DNA from: Deltaproteobacteria bacterium Ga0077550
Lineage (GTDB): Bacteria > Myxococcota_A > Polyangia > Nannocystales > Nannocystaceae
Direction of reading: 5' to 3'
DNA: 64,000 nucleotides
Assembly (NCBI GenBank): GCA_001464385.1
Contig: LNFB01000306.1
Location: 1 to 64,000, forward strand
The position numbers and the translations under genes are program-made. Shown here in pieces: positions 7,116 to 16,626 of the stretch. Each line of letters begins with the position of its first letter. The stretch's first letter is position 1. Under the pieces are notes generated by a model. It did no database searches, had not been told where the DNA came from, and saw nothing but the letters and a program-made list of their open reading frames with translations.

Positions 7116-8288
7116 TCAGGTCATGCCCGTGGTGACGACGATCGCCGAGCCGCCGCCGACGTCGGTGGACTCGAGGCGGCAGGACGGCGGCGTGCGACCG
7201 GTGTTGCGGACGCCGTGGGCGTGCTCGGCGAGGCCGAGGGCGCAGCCCTGGGCCCACGGTGTGGGGACCTCCGCGGCGCGTCGCAGCGCTCGGCTGCCCC
7301 ACGCGCGCGTCACCGCGACGGTGAGGCTGCGGAACGGTCGGAGCTCGACGATGCGACAGTGACCCCAGCGCAGGGCACGGAGCACCGTCGCCCCGGCGGC
7401 CGCGCGCGCGGCCGGATCGCCGTCGCCCTGCGCCAGCATCGTCTCGCACTCCGGCGACGCGAAGATCTGTCGCAGCATCGTGCTGGTCGTCTCGCGCGCG
7501 ATCTCTCGGATCGCGCTGTGCACCATCGGATCGGCGTCCGCACCGAGGCGCGCCATGGTCCGCAGATCGGCGGTGGCGAACCGCCGCGCCACGAGCATGC
7601 CGAACGCCTGGACCACGCCGTTGCGATCGGGAAGAAGCTGCAGCGCCAGCGCCTCGAGGGCGCCGCGTCGCGGATCGTCCTCGAGCTCGGCGACGCACAG
7701 CTCGCGGGTCGAGCCGGCCACGCGCGCCTCGGTCGTGGCGGCGCGCGGTCGATCCGCCGTGCAGGAGAAGTCGAGCGACGCGCCGTGTCGAGCATCGACG
7801 CCTTGGACCTGCGCGTGCGCGGTGGGGCGATCGCGATCGTGCAGCGCGTCGTCGAGGGCCGCGACGAACGCGGCCGCGACCGGGTCGTCGGCGGTCGCGA
7901 CCCCGGAGGCGCTCGACTCGCTCGCAGCCAGCATGCCGTGCAGCCAGCTGCCGCGCGCGTGCGTCCGGGGTTCGCTGCGGATCGCCGAGCGGACGGCCGG
8001 CGCGATCTCGAGGCTGCCGAGGCCGGCGCGGGCGAACAGCGCGGTGGCCAGCGCTCGGCGCTCGCGATCCGTCGCGACGGGACCCGCCGCGAAGACGTGC
8101 CGCAGGAGCGCCAGCGCGGCGTCGTGGTGCTCGTCCCGGAGCACGTCCATCGCCGCGCGGGCCCGGACCAGCTCCGTGATCGCGTGGGTGAACGGGTGCC
8201 CCATCCACCACGTGGCGTCGTCGAGGGTGAGCTCCAGCGGATCGGAGGCGGTCACGTTCGACGGCTCGCTGAGCAAGAGGCATGCCAC
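7116..8288 (-). CDS. Hypothetical protein of 390 residues
   Basis: Not recognised. The longest start is GTG 8288; GTG 8255 (VTASDPLELTLDD) is a plausible alternative. The sequence is Ala- and Arg-rich and mostly helical (DAALALLRHVFAAG, RALATALFARAGLG, PVAAAFVAALDDALHDRD), with a strand-rich C-terminus (GHCRIVELRPFRSLTVAVTR). No signal peptide or membrane helix. It is divergent from the DUF4139 lipoprotein at 8428 across 139 bases, which must hold both promoters. Strong codon bias and the neighbouring intergenic gaps support it as real. Confidence 0.6.
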   Translation of the reverse strand: MACLLLSEPSNVTASDPLELTLDDATWWMGHPFTHAITELVRARAAMDVLRDEHHDAALALLRHVFAAGPVATDRERRALATALFARAGLGSLEIAPAVRSAIRSEPRTHARGSWLHGMLAASESSASGVATADDPVAAAFVAALDDALHDRDRPTAHAQVQGVDARHGASLDFSCTADRPRAATTEARVAGSTRELCVAELEDDPRRGALEALALQLLPDRNGVVQAFGMLVARRFATADLRTMARLGADADPMVHSAIREIARETTSTMLRQIFASPECETMLAQGDGDPAARAAAGATVLRALRWGHCRIVELRPFRSLTVAVTRAWGSRALRRAAEVPTPWAQGCALGLAEHAHGVRNTGRTPPSCRLESTDVGGGSAIVVTTGMT

Positions 8289-8427
8289 GGCACGCGCAGA
8301 CGACCGGGCCGATCGGGCACGTCGTCAGCGGGGCCGAACGCCCCGCCGAGGCAACTTCGGCGGGGGCATCCGCGCTTGGCCGGTTTCTGGCGCGCCTCGC
8401 CCGCCGGAGTAGAGTCCGCGCCACCCC

Positions 8428-10659
8428 ATGCGAAGCTCCGTCCTCGTCGCCCTCGCCCTGTTCCCGTCGTTGTCGGCCCTCGCAGCGGGGTGTGCCCACG
8501 GGCGCTCGGCGTATCCCTCGGCCGAGACGGATCTCGCGCTCCGGCGCGTCGTGCTCTACCGCAACGGCATCGGCTACTTCGAGCGCCACGGCGACGTCGA
8601 CGGCGACACGCTGGCGATCAAGGTGCGCCGCGATCAGATCGACGATCTGCTGAAGAGCCTGACCGTCATCGACAAGAGCACGGGCAAGGCCGTGAGCGTG
8701 TCGATGCCGCTGGATCCCGAGAGTTGGGCCAACGCGGCGCTGGCCATGCTCGCGCCGGGGCGCGGGAGCCTGGCCGAGGTGCTCGACGGCCTGCGCGGCA
8801 CGGACGTGGTGCTGCACACCGCGTCGGGGCGCATCCGCGGCCGCATCGTGATGGTCGAGCGCCTCGTCAACGAGCCCGATCCCACCGCGCGCAAGCAGCC
8901 CTCGCCCGAGGCCGCCGCGCAGGTCGATCACCGCGTCACCGTGCTCGCGGGCGACGACATGAAGTCGGTGCTGCTGTCGAAGATCCGCGGCGTCACGCTG
9001 CGCGACGGCGACCTCGCGCTGCAGCTCAACCGCCGGCTCGATGCCAGCGCGGGCCAAGGGATGTTCCAGCAGGTCGAGATCGTGATCCGACTCGCCGGCA
9101 AGAAGTCGCACGACCTCGCGGTGAGCTACGTCGTCGCCGCGCCGATGTGGAAGCCGACCTACCGCGTCGTGCTGCCGGAGCAGGGCAAGGGCAAGGCGCT
9201 GCTGCAGGGGTGGGCCGTGGTCGACAACACCAGCGGCGAGGACTGGACCGACGTGTCGCTCGGCCTCACCTCGGGCGAGCCGATCGCGTTCCGCTACGAC
9301 CTGCACACGCCGCGGACGATCGAGCGCTCCGATCTCACCGAGGCGGGCGTGTCGAAGCGGGCGGTCGTCGCGATGGGGGAGACCAGCTACGACGACGTGA
9401 TCGAGTCCGAGGCGGCGCCACCGCCGAGCGCGGCGCCGATGGGCGGAGCGGCGGCCGCCGACGGCGATTCCTACGACCTCGAGAAGGCGGAGGAGCAGCG
9501 CGAGTACGGCGGCGGCTCGAACAAGACCGCGTCCAAGCCCCGGGCCGCGCGCAGGATGGATGCCTACGAGCCGGCGAAGGACGCCAAGCCCGAGCCGCAG
9601 AACATCGACTACGAGGCCCTGCGGCGCAGCACGATGGCGAGCGCGCGGAGCAAGCAGGTCAGCGGGCTGACGACCTTCGATCTGCGCGAGCGCGTCACCG
9701 TGCCCAACGGCAACTCGACGATGGTCGGCATCCTCAACCAGAGCGTGACCGCCGAGCAGACGTTCCTGTACCGTCCCGGCGGCGCGGGCATCGGCTTCGA
9801 GGCCAACCCGTACCGCGTGGTCCGCTTCCACAACAGCACGCCGTTCGTGCTCGAGCCCGGGCCGATCAGCATCTACTCGGGCGACAGCTTCGTCGGCGAG
9901 GGCCTCGCGGAATCGGTCGGCGCGGGCGTGAGCGCGACGCTGCCGTTCGCCGTAGAGCCCGGCATCATGGTCAGCTCGAGCGCGACCTACTCGGGCGAGC
10001 AGATGCAGCTGCTGCGGATCGTCCGCGGCGTGCTCGAGGTCGAGACCTTCGCGCGCACGACGACGCAGTGGTCGGTCAAGGCGCCCAAGGCCTTGGGCAC
10101 GTTCACGGTGCTGGTGCGTCACAGCAAGGCGGGGTGGAACTACAGCCTCGTCGACAAGCCCAAGGGCACCGAGGAGCTCCCGGACGCGTACCTCGTGCCG
10201 GTCGCGGTGACGAAGGCCGGCGAGGAGGCCAGCACCACGCTCGTCGAGCAGACGCCGTCGACGACGACGCTGTCGATCTGGGACGGCCGCGCGCTCGGGC
10301 TGCTCGAGGGACTCGTCGCCCAGGCCACGCTCACCGCCGATCTGCGCAAGAAGCTCGAGCCCGTGGTCAAGCTGCGCCAGGAGATCGGCCGCATCGACAC
10401 CGAGGTCGAGGGCTTGAAGCGGCAGCAGGTCGAGCTCGATCAGCGGGCCAACGAGACCCGCGAGAACCTCGAGGCGATCAAGAAGGATCCTGCGGCGGGG
10501 TCCCTGCGCGCCAAGCTCAACGGCAGGCTCGACGACTTCACCAAGGACGGCGACCGCATCGGCCGCAAGATCGTCGAGCTGCAGAGCCAGCGCCTCGAGA
10601 AGAAGATCGGCCTCGAGGACCTGCTGCAGACCCTGGAATTCGAGGCCCCGCGCAAGTAG
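8428..10659 (+). CDS. DUF4139-domain lipoprotein
   Basis: A 743-residue lipoprotein. The signal ends in the lipobox SALAAGC. The N-terminal domain reads LRRVVLYRNGIGYFERHG, typical of the family start where a short Ig-like strand set precedes the DUF4139 core (SYVVAAPMWKPTYRVVLPE, WAVVDNTSGEDWTDVSLGL). A disordered Pro/Ala/Glu insert around 330-400 interrupts it. The C-terminal 110 residues are a coiled coil rich in Lys/Glu/Gln (KLRQEIGRIDTEVEGLKRQQ). Family members are often called mucoidy-inhibitor-like, but the biochemical role is not known. It is followed after 81 bases by the LDL-A lipoprotein on the same strand. Confidence 0.85.
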   Translation: MRSSVLVALALFPSLSALAAGCAHGRSAYPSAETDLALRRVVLYRNGIGYFERHGDVDGDTLAIKVRRDQIDDLLKSLTVIDKSTGKAVSVSMPLDPESWANAALAMLAPGRGSLAEVLDGLRGTDVVLHTASGRIRGRIVMVERLVNEPDPTARKQPSPEAAAQVDHRVTVLAGDDMKSVLLSKIRGVTLRDGDLALQLNRRLDASAGQGMFQQVEIVIRLAGKKSHDLAVSYVVAAPMWKPTYRVVLPEQGKGKALLQGWAVVDNTSGEDWTDVSLGLTSGEPIAFRYDLHTPRTIERSDLTEAGVSKRAVVAMGETSYDDVIESEAAPPPSAAPMGGAAAADGDSYDLEKAEEQREYGGGSNKTASKPRAARRMDAYEPAKDAKPEPQNIDYEALRRSTMASARSKQVSGLTTFDLRERVTVPNGNSTMVGILNQSVTAEQTFLYRPGGAGIGFEANPYRVVRFHNSTPFVLEPGPISIYSGDSFVGEGLAESVGAGVSATLPFAVEPGIMVSSSATYSGEQMQLLRIVRGVLEVETFARTTTQWSVKAPKALGTFTVLVRHSKAGWNYSLVDKPKGTEELPDAYLVPVAVTKAGEEASTTLVEQTPSTTTLSIWDGRALGLLEGLVAQATLTADLRKKLEPVVKLRQEIGRIDTEVEGLKRQQVELDQRANETRENLEAIKKDPAAGSLRAKLNGRLDDFTKDGDRIGRKIVELQSQRLEKKIGLEDLLQTLEFEAPRK

Positions 10660-10740
10660 GGCGGGTCGACCGCGGCGTCGCGACACGCGCGGGAACCTCG
10701 GGGCCGCCCGGGCAAACCACCCCGTGGGGGCGACGGAGCG

Positions 10741-12210
10741 ATGCGGCGAACGATCCTGGGTCTGGCGTGGATTTCACTCGTGGTGGCGTGCGACGAGGCG
10801 GGCGATGCCCGCGGGGTCGGCCCCGGGCCGGGCAAGCCCCGACTGGTCGAGGAGGGCAACTACGGCCCGATCGCGCAGTACCTCGTCGACAACGCCGCGA
10901 GCCAGGCGCCGGGTCCCGAGGGCGCCGACGCGGGCGATGACGGCGGCAGCGACGGGGCCGGCGGCGACACCGGGGCCGAGCCGCCCGCGCCGGGTTGCGA
11001 CGGCTTCGCGTGCAACGACGGGGCGTGCATCGTCGCCGAGTGGCGCTGCGACGACATCACCGACTGCGCCGGCGGCGAGGACGAGCAGGACTGTGCCGCC
11101 GATCCGGGCACGCCCGAGGCTCCGTCGTGTCAGGGCTTCACGTGCAACGACGGCGCGTGCATCGACGCGACGTGGCAGTGCGACGACTACGTCGACTGCG
11201 CCGGCGGTGAGGACGAGCAGGGCTGTGCGCCGGGCACCGGTGGCGACGGCGGTGGCGACGGCGGTGGTGGCGGCGACGACGGTGCCGCATGCAACGGCTT
11301 CACCTGCGACGACGGCGCGTGCATCGACGCGATGTGGCAGTGCGACGGGTACACCGACTGCACGGGCGGCGAGGACGAGGCGTACTGCGCGGCGGCGGCG
11401 GTGCAGCTGGGTCTCGCGGCGGCCCCCGACACGCAGGCCGGTGAGGCGATCGATTGCATCGCCCAGTGGACGGTCGGCGGCGCCGGGGCGGGCGTGGTCG
11501 CCGGCGAGCTGATCTCCAAGGGCTGCGAGGCCGGCGGCGTGGTCGTCGGGCTCGCGACTGCGGGTGGTGGCTTCGCGGCGGCGACGGTGTGCTTGGGCGC
11601 CGACGTCACGCAGATCGACGCGGTCGTCGGCGGCATCTTCGGCGCGGTCTCGGGCCTCGTCGGCGGCATCGCGACGTGCGAGGGCAACGCCCTGGCCGAG
11701 GCCGGCTCTGCCCTGATGTCGCTCGTGACCGGCGGCCAGTCGGTGCCGACCTACCAGGTCGAGGCCTCGGCCAACGCCGACGCCAAGCAGTGCGGCATCC
11801 CGCTCGAGGTGCCGCTGTCGGGCGACGCGGACGAGTGCAGCGCGCTGCACGACGAGATGAAGGAGTTCGACTCGACCAAGCCGCACAGCTGCAACGTCGA
11901 CATCGGCAACGTCGGCAACGACGCCGCGTCGATCGCCGCGGCCTGCGACGAGATCCGCACGGCGTTCGCCAACGCCGCCACCCTCGCAGACAAGCGGCTC
12001 GCGATCGGCGAGCAGTGCTACGACAACGGCAAGGTGGGCCCGATGGGCAGCTCGGATTTCGGCCACCAGTTCGCGTGGTGCTCGGTGCACCAGGCCATGC
12101 AGCGCTGCGTCACGCAGGCGCAACACCCCAAGCTCGCGTGCGACCTGAGCCAGACGATGTCCCAGCACTTCCTGCCCAGCGGCTGCGAGAACGTGCTCGC
12201 CTGTCAGTGA
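10741..12210 (+). CDS. Lipoprotein with three LDL-receptor class A repeats and a Cys/His C-terminal domain
   Basis: A 489-residue lipoprotein (MRRTILGLAWISLVVAC). Three tandem LDL-A modules begin at about residues 86, 130 and 184. Each has six Cys and the calcium-cage acidic set, for example CNDGACIDATWQCDDYVDC followed by GGEDEQGC. Gly/Asp spacers join them. Next comes a hydrophobic Gly/Ala-rich segment (about 240-330: VGGAGAGVVAGELISKG) that looks membrane-active. The last 140 residues form a Cys-containing alpha-helical domain with CDEIRTAFANAATLADKRLA, GEQCYDNGKVG and GHQFAWCSVHQAMQRC. LDL-A repeats normally bind ligands with calcium and are uncommon in bacteria. The C-terminal part resembles helical toxin or effector domains in its Cys/His pattern, but I cannot assign it. 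Confidence 0.8.
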   Translation: MRRTILGLAWISLVVACDEAGDARGVGPGPGKPRLVEEGNYGPIAQYLVDNAASQAPGPEGADAGDDGGSDGAGGDTGAEPPAPGCDGFACNDGACIVAEWRCDDITDCAGGEDEQDCAADPGTPEAPSCQGFTCNDGACIDATWQCDDYVDCAGGEDEQGCAPGTGGDGGGDGGGGGDDGAACNGFTCDDGACIDAMWQCDGYTDCTGGEDEAYCAAAAVQLGLAAAPDTQAGEAIDCIAQWTVGGAGAGVVAGELISKGCEAGGVVVGLATAGGGFAAATVCLGADVTQIDAVVGGIFGAVSGLVGGIATCEGNALAEAGSALMSLVTGGQSVPTYQVEASANADAKQCGIPLEVPLSGDADECSALHDEMKEFDSTKPHSCNVDIGNVGNDAASIAAACDEIRTAFANAATLADKRLAIGEQCYDNGKVGPMGSSDFGHQFAWCSVHQAMQRCVTQAQHPKLACDLSQTMSQHFLPSGCENVLACQ

Positions 12211-12251
12211 GTCGCGTCAGGATCGCGGTCGGCACCGTGGAGGAGTCCACG

Positions 12252-12791
12252 ATGCCACGCACGCTCCACGCCCCGAAACTCGTCTCCCTGCTCACCGCCT
12301 TCGCCGTGGTCACCCTGCCCGGTTGTGACCCGGAGGGTGGAGACCCGGCCGAGGCCCGCGAGCTCGAGCTCGCGGACCAGGATGACCTCGACGACGACAA
12401 CGAGAACGCCGGCGAGGAGCTGGACGAGCTCGAGGCCGAAGGGGAGCTCGGTGCTCGGCGCGAGCTCCCGCCCGAGGCCGCCGCGTCGATGAAGGCGGCG
12501 ACCGACGCCAGCCTCGCGCCGCAGTTCCACGCGTGCCCGTACTATGTGACGTACGAGACCAGCAACTTCGACGAGTTCGGCAACGAAGTGGCCGGCTGGC
12601 TCGGCGTCTCGCTCGACGCCTTCGTCATCGATGAACCGACCTGGTTCCCGTTCGGCAGCTCCATCATCATCCTGTGCGGCACGACGCAGAGCCCCCACCA
12701 GTGGATGAGCGTGCGCCGTGTCCTGTCCGGGGTCACGAGCTGCGTCACGAGCCCGACTGGGAGCGCGAACGCTTGGTTCGTGTGCAGCTAG
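12252..12791 (+). CDS. Acidic lipoprotein of unknown function
   Basis: A 179-residue lipoprotein. ATG 12252 is preceded by GGAGG (12239-12243) with 8-base spacing. The signal is MPRTLHAPKLVSLLTAFAVV ending at LPGC. A very acidic stretch (DQDDLDDDNENAGEELDELE) follows, then a compact C-terminal domain with four Cys, including HACPYYVTYETSNFDEFGNE and SCVTSPTGSANAWFVCS. It lies 41 bases after the LDL-A gene and is probably in the same transcript. It converges on the lipoprotein ending at 12805. Confidence 0.75.
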   Translation: MPRTLHAPKLVSLLTAFAVVTLPGCDPEGGDPAEARELELADQDDLDDDNENAGEELDELEAEGELGARRELPPEAAASMKAATDASLAPQFHACPYYVTYETSNFDEFGNEVAGWLGVSLDAFVIDEPTWFPFGSSIIILCGTTQSPHQWMSVRRVLSGVTSCVTSPTGSANAWFVCS

Positions 12792-12804
12792 TCGCGGGGA
12801 TCGG

Positions 12805-13263
12805 CTATGGATCCCACGCCGTGATCATCAGCGGTGCGTTTGCGAGGATCACCCCCGACGATCGCAGGCGCACCGTGCCCCGCAGTGATGCCGTGCTCGA
12901 TGGCAGATTGATCACGGCGGGGACGATGTTCGGCTGGTCGAGTCCGATGTCCAACTGCACGTGGCCGTGGTTGCCCGGCAACTCGAGCAGCACGTCTACG
13001 TAGTGTGTGCCACGCGCGACGATCTTGCCGCACGCCGGGCACGGCGCGTGGAGCGGCTTTCCCAGCCACACGCCCAGGTCCGACGTCTCGACCACGAGCT
13101 CCGTGGGTTCGGGTTCGTTGACCCGAAAATCACCGTCCCCTGTGTCGTCGTGCGCGGCATCTTCGGCATCCTCGTCGCATGCCGCGGCGCCGAGCACGGC
13201 CACCAGCATGATCTCGAGTCGTCGTCGCGTCATCCCCATCGCTCGTCGCGTCTCGCGTCGCAT
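12805..13263 (-). CDS. Small lipoprotein
   Basis: A 152-residue lipoprotein. Start ATG 13263 has GGAGTGGAG six bases upstream and gives an Arg-rich n-region before MLVAVLGAAAC (lipobox). After an acidic linker comes a beta-rich domain with a CPAC motif (PLHAPCPACGKIVARGTHYV) and LPGNHGHVQLDIGLDQPN. The CPAC pair could bind a metal or form a disulfide. It follows the CHAT gene by 70 bases on the same strand and is probably the last gene of the sigma/CHAT operon. Confidence 0.75.
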   Translation of the reverse strand: MRRETRRAMGMTRRRLEIMLVAVLGAAACDEDAEDAAHDDTGDGDFRVNEPEPTELVVETSDLGVWLGKPLHAPCPACGKIVARGTHYVDVLLELPGNHGHVQLDIGLDQPNIVPAVINLPSSTASLRGTVRLRSSGVILANAPLMITAWDP

Positions 13264-13333
13264 TGCCATCTCCACTCCGTTCGTCGACATTCCATGCACC
13301 CGGAGCGGCCGCACCATGCGGCCGCTGCCTCGC

Positions 13334-15982
13334 TCATGGTTCCCACACTCGAAACGTCGCCCATGCCGCCATCGGATCGCGTGCTCGCAGGTCGAGCTGG
13401 GCGATGCGCAGCGCCGCCGCGAGATCGATCGGCTCGGCCGCGGTCGACAGGAACTCGACGAGCCGCTGGGCGATGACGATGGCGTCGCTCGGCGCCACGT
13501 CGGCGCCCGTCGCCACCACGCTCCTGGCTCCGCGGATCAGCAGCGCCTGCGGCAGCGTGATGCTCCCCGGCGGAAGCGATGGATCGACGGTGCCGGTGCC
13601 GCAGCCGAGCAAAGCGACGTGCCTCGGTGCACCCGCCGGGGCGGTGAGCACGTCGAAGGCGTCGAGCCGCTGCTCGCCGGGCAACAACAGCGCGATCGAG
13701 GACTGCCACGGGACGTCTTGGCCGTCCCTCGGCGCAGCGGCGTGGCCGAAGAACACCCACGTGTCGGAATCCGCGAGCGCGTCGCGAACATCCTCGACGC
13801 CGCTCGGCTCGGACCACAGGGCTCGCCGTGGCTCGGCGAGACGAACCTGGGCCGCGAGCAACGGCGCGCGGTGCTGGGCGAGCTCGCGGAGCGGATCGGC
13901 ATCGACGAAGCTGATCGTCGCGTCCTGCCGGGCCTCCGTCGTGGGCGTCGCGAGATCCAACGCGTATGTCACCGGGAGCGTCGCGAGCAACGGCGCGTCG
14001 CCCCACGGCAGCGCGTGCAGGTCGATCGCGTTCCATGGGCCCGCCGGCAGCACGCGGAGTCGCTCGGCCCCTGCGATCAGCGCGGTGAACGGAGTCAGCA
14101 CGCGCGAGGACAGCTCCTCGGGGCCGTACTGGGCTGGCGTCCCCTCGATCCACGTGGTCTGGATCGTGCGGTCGGTCGCGGCGAACACGGTCCAACCACC
14201 CCGCGCGGCGGGATGGAAGGCGAGCACCACGGTGCCAGGGGCCGGGGCCGGGCCGCAAGGAGCGTCGAGGCTGTCGCCCAGGCCGGGGACGAGCGCCGCC
14301 AGGTCGCTCGCGAGCGCTCGCTCCATCGCCGCGCGTCGGTCGGCCCGGATTCGGACGGACTCGCGGTCGGTCCCGGGGACATCGCGCGAGAGCGTCGCGA
14401 GCTGCCCGCGGTGCGCGAGGAGGCGCGCGGCGACGGTGTCGTCGTCGGCGTGCATTCGCCACGTCGCGGCGGCGGCGGCGAGCAGCGGTCGTCGTCGCGC
14501 GCGCCGCATCGTGCACCACGCCGCGTCGACATCGGCCCGCTCGAGCGCGTCGGCGACGATCCTCACCGAGCTCTCGGGCCGCATGCCGAGCGAAGCACCG
14601 GCCGCGAGGCCCTCGGCGAACGACGCGACCCCGCGATCCAGCGCCGATTCGGCGGCGTGATCGTGCTCGAGCGCCGCACGGTGATCGCCGAGCGCGTGGG
14701 AGACACGGGCAGCCAAGACCAGATCGCGCCAGGCAGCCTCGTGGTCACCGTCGTCCTGCGGCCGCACGATCGCGTCGAGCCGGGCGCGCGCCTGCTGGGG
14801 CCGGCCCTGCGCGAGGTCGAGCCCAGCGCGGAGACGTTGGTACCACCGCGTCAATCCGGGATCGAGCAGGCTTGGCTCGATCGCATCGAGTTCGAGTGCG
14901 GCGCGTGTCGGGTCGTCGAGCAGCAGTGCCCCATGGGCGAGGTTGATGTGGAAGGTCGCGGCGAGGAGCGGGGCCTCACTCGCGCACGCAGCCGACTCGG
15001 CCAAGCCCTGCTCGAGCAGCGATCCAGATCGACGAAGGAGCGCGGACGAGCCCTCCGCTTCCCCGCGTAGCTGCAGCAGCCACGCGAAGTTGAGCACGAG
15101 CATCGCGTGCGTGCAGCCAGGCGGGACCTCGGCCGCGAGACCCTCGAAGAGGCGCTCCGCAGCGATCGTGAACCCGGCCTCTCCGAGCACCCCGGCGTAG
15201 TACAGCGCGAAGCTGGCCGCCTCGTCGCGATCGAGTCGGACCGCACCTCGCCACGCTCGGTACAACTGCTCGAGCGCCGCGATTCGGTGGCCCTCCGCGG
15301 CCACCACGGTCCCGCGGTAGTATGCGGCGCCCGGCCCGGACTCGGGCACGCGGGTGTCGCACCAGCGCGTGATGTCCAGCCACGCGTGGGCGCGCGCCGA
15401 GTCACCGCTCAGGTATTGCGCCGAGAAGGCCGCCGCCTGGGCGACGCCGCAGGCCGTCGACCACTCGCCCGCCGCGAGCGCGACCACGTGGCTCGCGATC
15501 GCGAACCGTTGGGCCGCCGTCGCGTCGCCTGCGGCATGGGCCGCGGAGTAGCCGTCGCGCAGCGCTTGGGCTCGGTGCGGGCCCGGAAGCGCCTCGACCT
15601 CGTCGATCGTCGCGGGCGCCTCTGCGTCGCGCGGGATCGGCTCGCGGCGCACGATCGGCAGCGTCCACCGCGAGCGTCCGTTGGCGTCGAGCATGCGCAG
15701 CGTCGTCACATCCCCGACGATCGGCACGCGGAACCGCCGTCCCCCGTCGACGAGCGCCTCGGGCCCGTGCACGCCGCCGCGATCGTCGACGATGCGCAGG
15801 CCCGGGTCCGCGTCGTCCACCCACGCGACGAGCGTCGGGGTGCCGGGGCCCTCCACCGCGCAGCCGCCCGCGACGACCGCGTCGCAGCCGCTCCACTGCA
15901 CGGCGAGCGGCTCGCCCTCGGGGGAGCCCGCGGCGCTGCACGCCCATGTGAGCGCGAGCGCGGCGAGCGTCGTCGGCCTCAC
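13334..15982 (-). CDS. TPR-CHAT protease lipoprotein
   Basis: An 882-residue protein. The GTG start at 15982 overlaps the upstream stop (GTGA), and VRPTTLAALALTWAC provides a lipobox. An Ig-like N-terminal region (to about 130) leads to roughly 450 residues of helical TPR-like repeats (AYYRGTVVAAEGHRIAALEQ, ASFALYYAGVLGEAGFTIAA). The C-terminal 290 residues are a CHAT domain, a caspase-like cysteine protease: LAFHPAARGGWTVFAATDR, the catalytic His at 747 (WVFFGHAAAP) and Cys at 794 (ALLGCGTGTVDP), then GARSVVATGADV. Both catalytic residues are present. CHAT proteins act in proteolytic signalling, for example gated by TPR partners. Translational coupling to a membrane protein and an ECF sigma factor suggests a sensing or effector pathway. 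Confidence 0.88.
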   Translation of the reverse strand: MRPTTLAALALTWACSAAGSPEGEPLAVQWSGCDAVVAGGCAVEGPGTPTLVAWVDDADPGLRIVDDRGGVHGPEALVDGGRRFRVPIVGDVTTLRMLDANGRSRWTLPIVRREPIPRDAEAPATIDEVEALPGPHRAQALRDGYSAAHAAGDATAAQRFAIASHVVALAAGEWSTACGVAQAAAFSAQYLSGDSARAHAWLDITRWCDTRVPESGPGAAYYRGTVVAAEGHRIAALEQLYRAWRGAVRLDRDEAASFALYYAGVLGEAGFTIAAERLFEGLAAEVPPGCTHAMLVLNFAWLLQLRGEAEGSSALLRRSGSLLEQGLAESAACASEAPLLAATFHINLAHGALLLDDPTRAALELDAIEPSLLDPGLTRWYQRLRAGLDLAQGRPQQARARLDAIVRPQDDGDHEAAWRDLVLAARVSHALGDHRAALEHDHAAESALDRGVASFAEGLAAGASLGMRPESSVRIVADALERADVDAAWCTMRRARRRPLLAAAAATWRMHADDDTVAARLLAHRGQLATLSRDVPGTDRESVRIRADRRAAMERALASDLAALVPGLGDSLDAPCGPAPAPGTVVLAFHPAARGGWTVFAATDRTIQTTWIEGTPAQYGPEELSSRVLTPFTALIAGAERLRVLPAGPWNAIDLHALPWGDAPLLATLPVTYALDLATPTTEARQDATISFVDADPLRELAQHRAPLLAAQVRLAEPRRALWSEPSGVEDVRDALADSDTWVFFGHAAAPRDGQDVPWQSSIALLLPGEQRLDAFDVLTAPAGAPRHVALLGCGTGTVDPSLPPGSITLPQALLIRGARSVVATGADVAPSDAIVIAQRLVEFLSTAAEPIDLAAALRIAQLDLRARDPMAAWATFRVWEP

Positions 15983-16626
15983 GGATCGATCTCCACGTCG
16001 ATCGACGGTTGCTCGCACCCGATCGCGCGGCGATCCCAGGCGCAGTCGTCGTCGCCGATCGACAACTCGAGCGTGTGTCGCCCCGGATCGCGGTCCATCG
16101 TCATGCGCAGGATCATCGTGCCGCCGGCCTGGTGCTCGACGTCGACGGCGAGCTCGTGCGCCTCGCCGGCCCAGCGCGCGCGGACCCGTGGCGTCGGCGA
16201 TGGCCGAGCCGGTGTCGCGCGGATGACCACGCGCGCGCCCCGACGCACGTGCGCGCGATCGACCCGCGGCGCGCCGTCGCCGAGCTCGGTCGCGGCGCCG
16301 CCGAGCTCGAGCTGGTACTCGGCGGGCGCACGCGTCGTCGGCGGATCGCTCGGTCGACGGGGCCACGCGAGCACCAAGAGGGCCACCGCCGCGATCGCGA
16401 GCGCCAGCGCGAGGGCCGGACCCCCGATCGTCCGCGTCGTTCGTGCCGGCGTCTCCGTCGACGACGGCCGCGGGCGCGGGCCGGCGGCGAGGCGCTCGGC
16501 GAGCGCGCGGTGGCGCGGCGACGCGTCGACCGTCGGCGGGGGCGTGTCGGGGTGGGCGGCCGCGAAGGATTCCGCGGCGCACCGCGACAGCGCGTCGTCC
16601 CCGAGATCGCGTTCGGACTCAGCCAT
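15979..16626 (-). CDS. Single-pass membrane protein, probable anti-sigma factor
   Basis: A 215-residue protein whose ATG overlaps the end of the ECF sigma gene by 8 bases (16619-16626) and whose own stop overlaps the start of the CHAT gene. Residues 1-65 are cytoplasmic and acidic (MAESERDLGDDALSRCAAES). One membrane helix follows (ALALALAIAAVALLVLAWP). The rest is a strand-rich outer domain (YQLELGGAATELGDG, VVIRATPARPSPTPRVRARW, TMILRMTMDRDPGRHTLELS). No zinc-binding ZAS motif is seen, so anti-sigma function is inferred from position and topology only. Confidence 0.7.
   Translation of the reverse strand: MAESERDLGDDALSRCAAESFAAAHPDTPPPTVDASPRHRALAERLAAGPRPRPSSTETPARTTRTIGGPALALALAIAAVALLVLAWPRRPSDPPTTRAPAEYQLELGGAATELGDGAPRVDRAHVRRGARVVIRATPARPSPTPRVRARWAGEAHELAVDVEHQAGGTMILRMTMDRDPGRHTLELSIGDDDCAWDRRAIGCEQPSIDVEIDP

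Noticed and set aside
6582-10940. Very long open frames on both strands (for example 1452 and 1205 codons) over the DUF4139 and neighbouring genes
   Set aside because: They are Arg/Pro/Ala/His-rich, have no domain or signal, and mirror the third-base GC bias of the real genes. In such GC-rich DNA stops are rare in shadow frames.
11761-12210. Assigning the LDL-A protein's end to a named polymorphic toxin family
   Set aside because: The Cys/His/Arg pattern is suggestive but the key family motif could not be placed with confidence by eye.
12239-12791. Joining the acidic lipoprotein to a longer open frame that begins at 11454
   Set aside because: The upstream part is out of frame with the LDL-A gene and reads as shadow; ATG 12252 has a GGAGG and a signal peptide.
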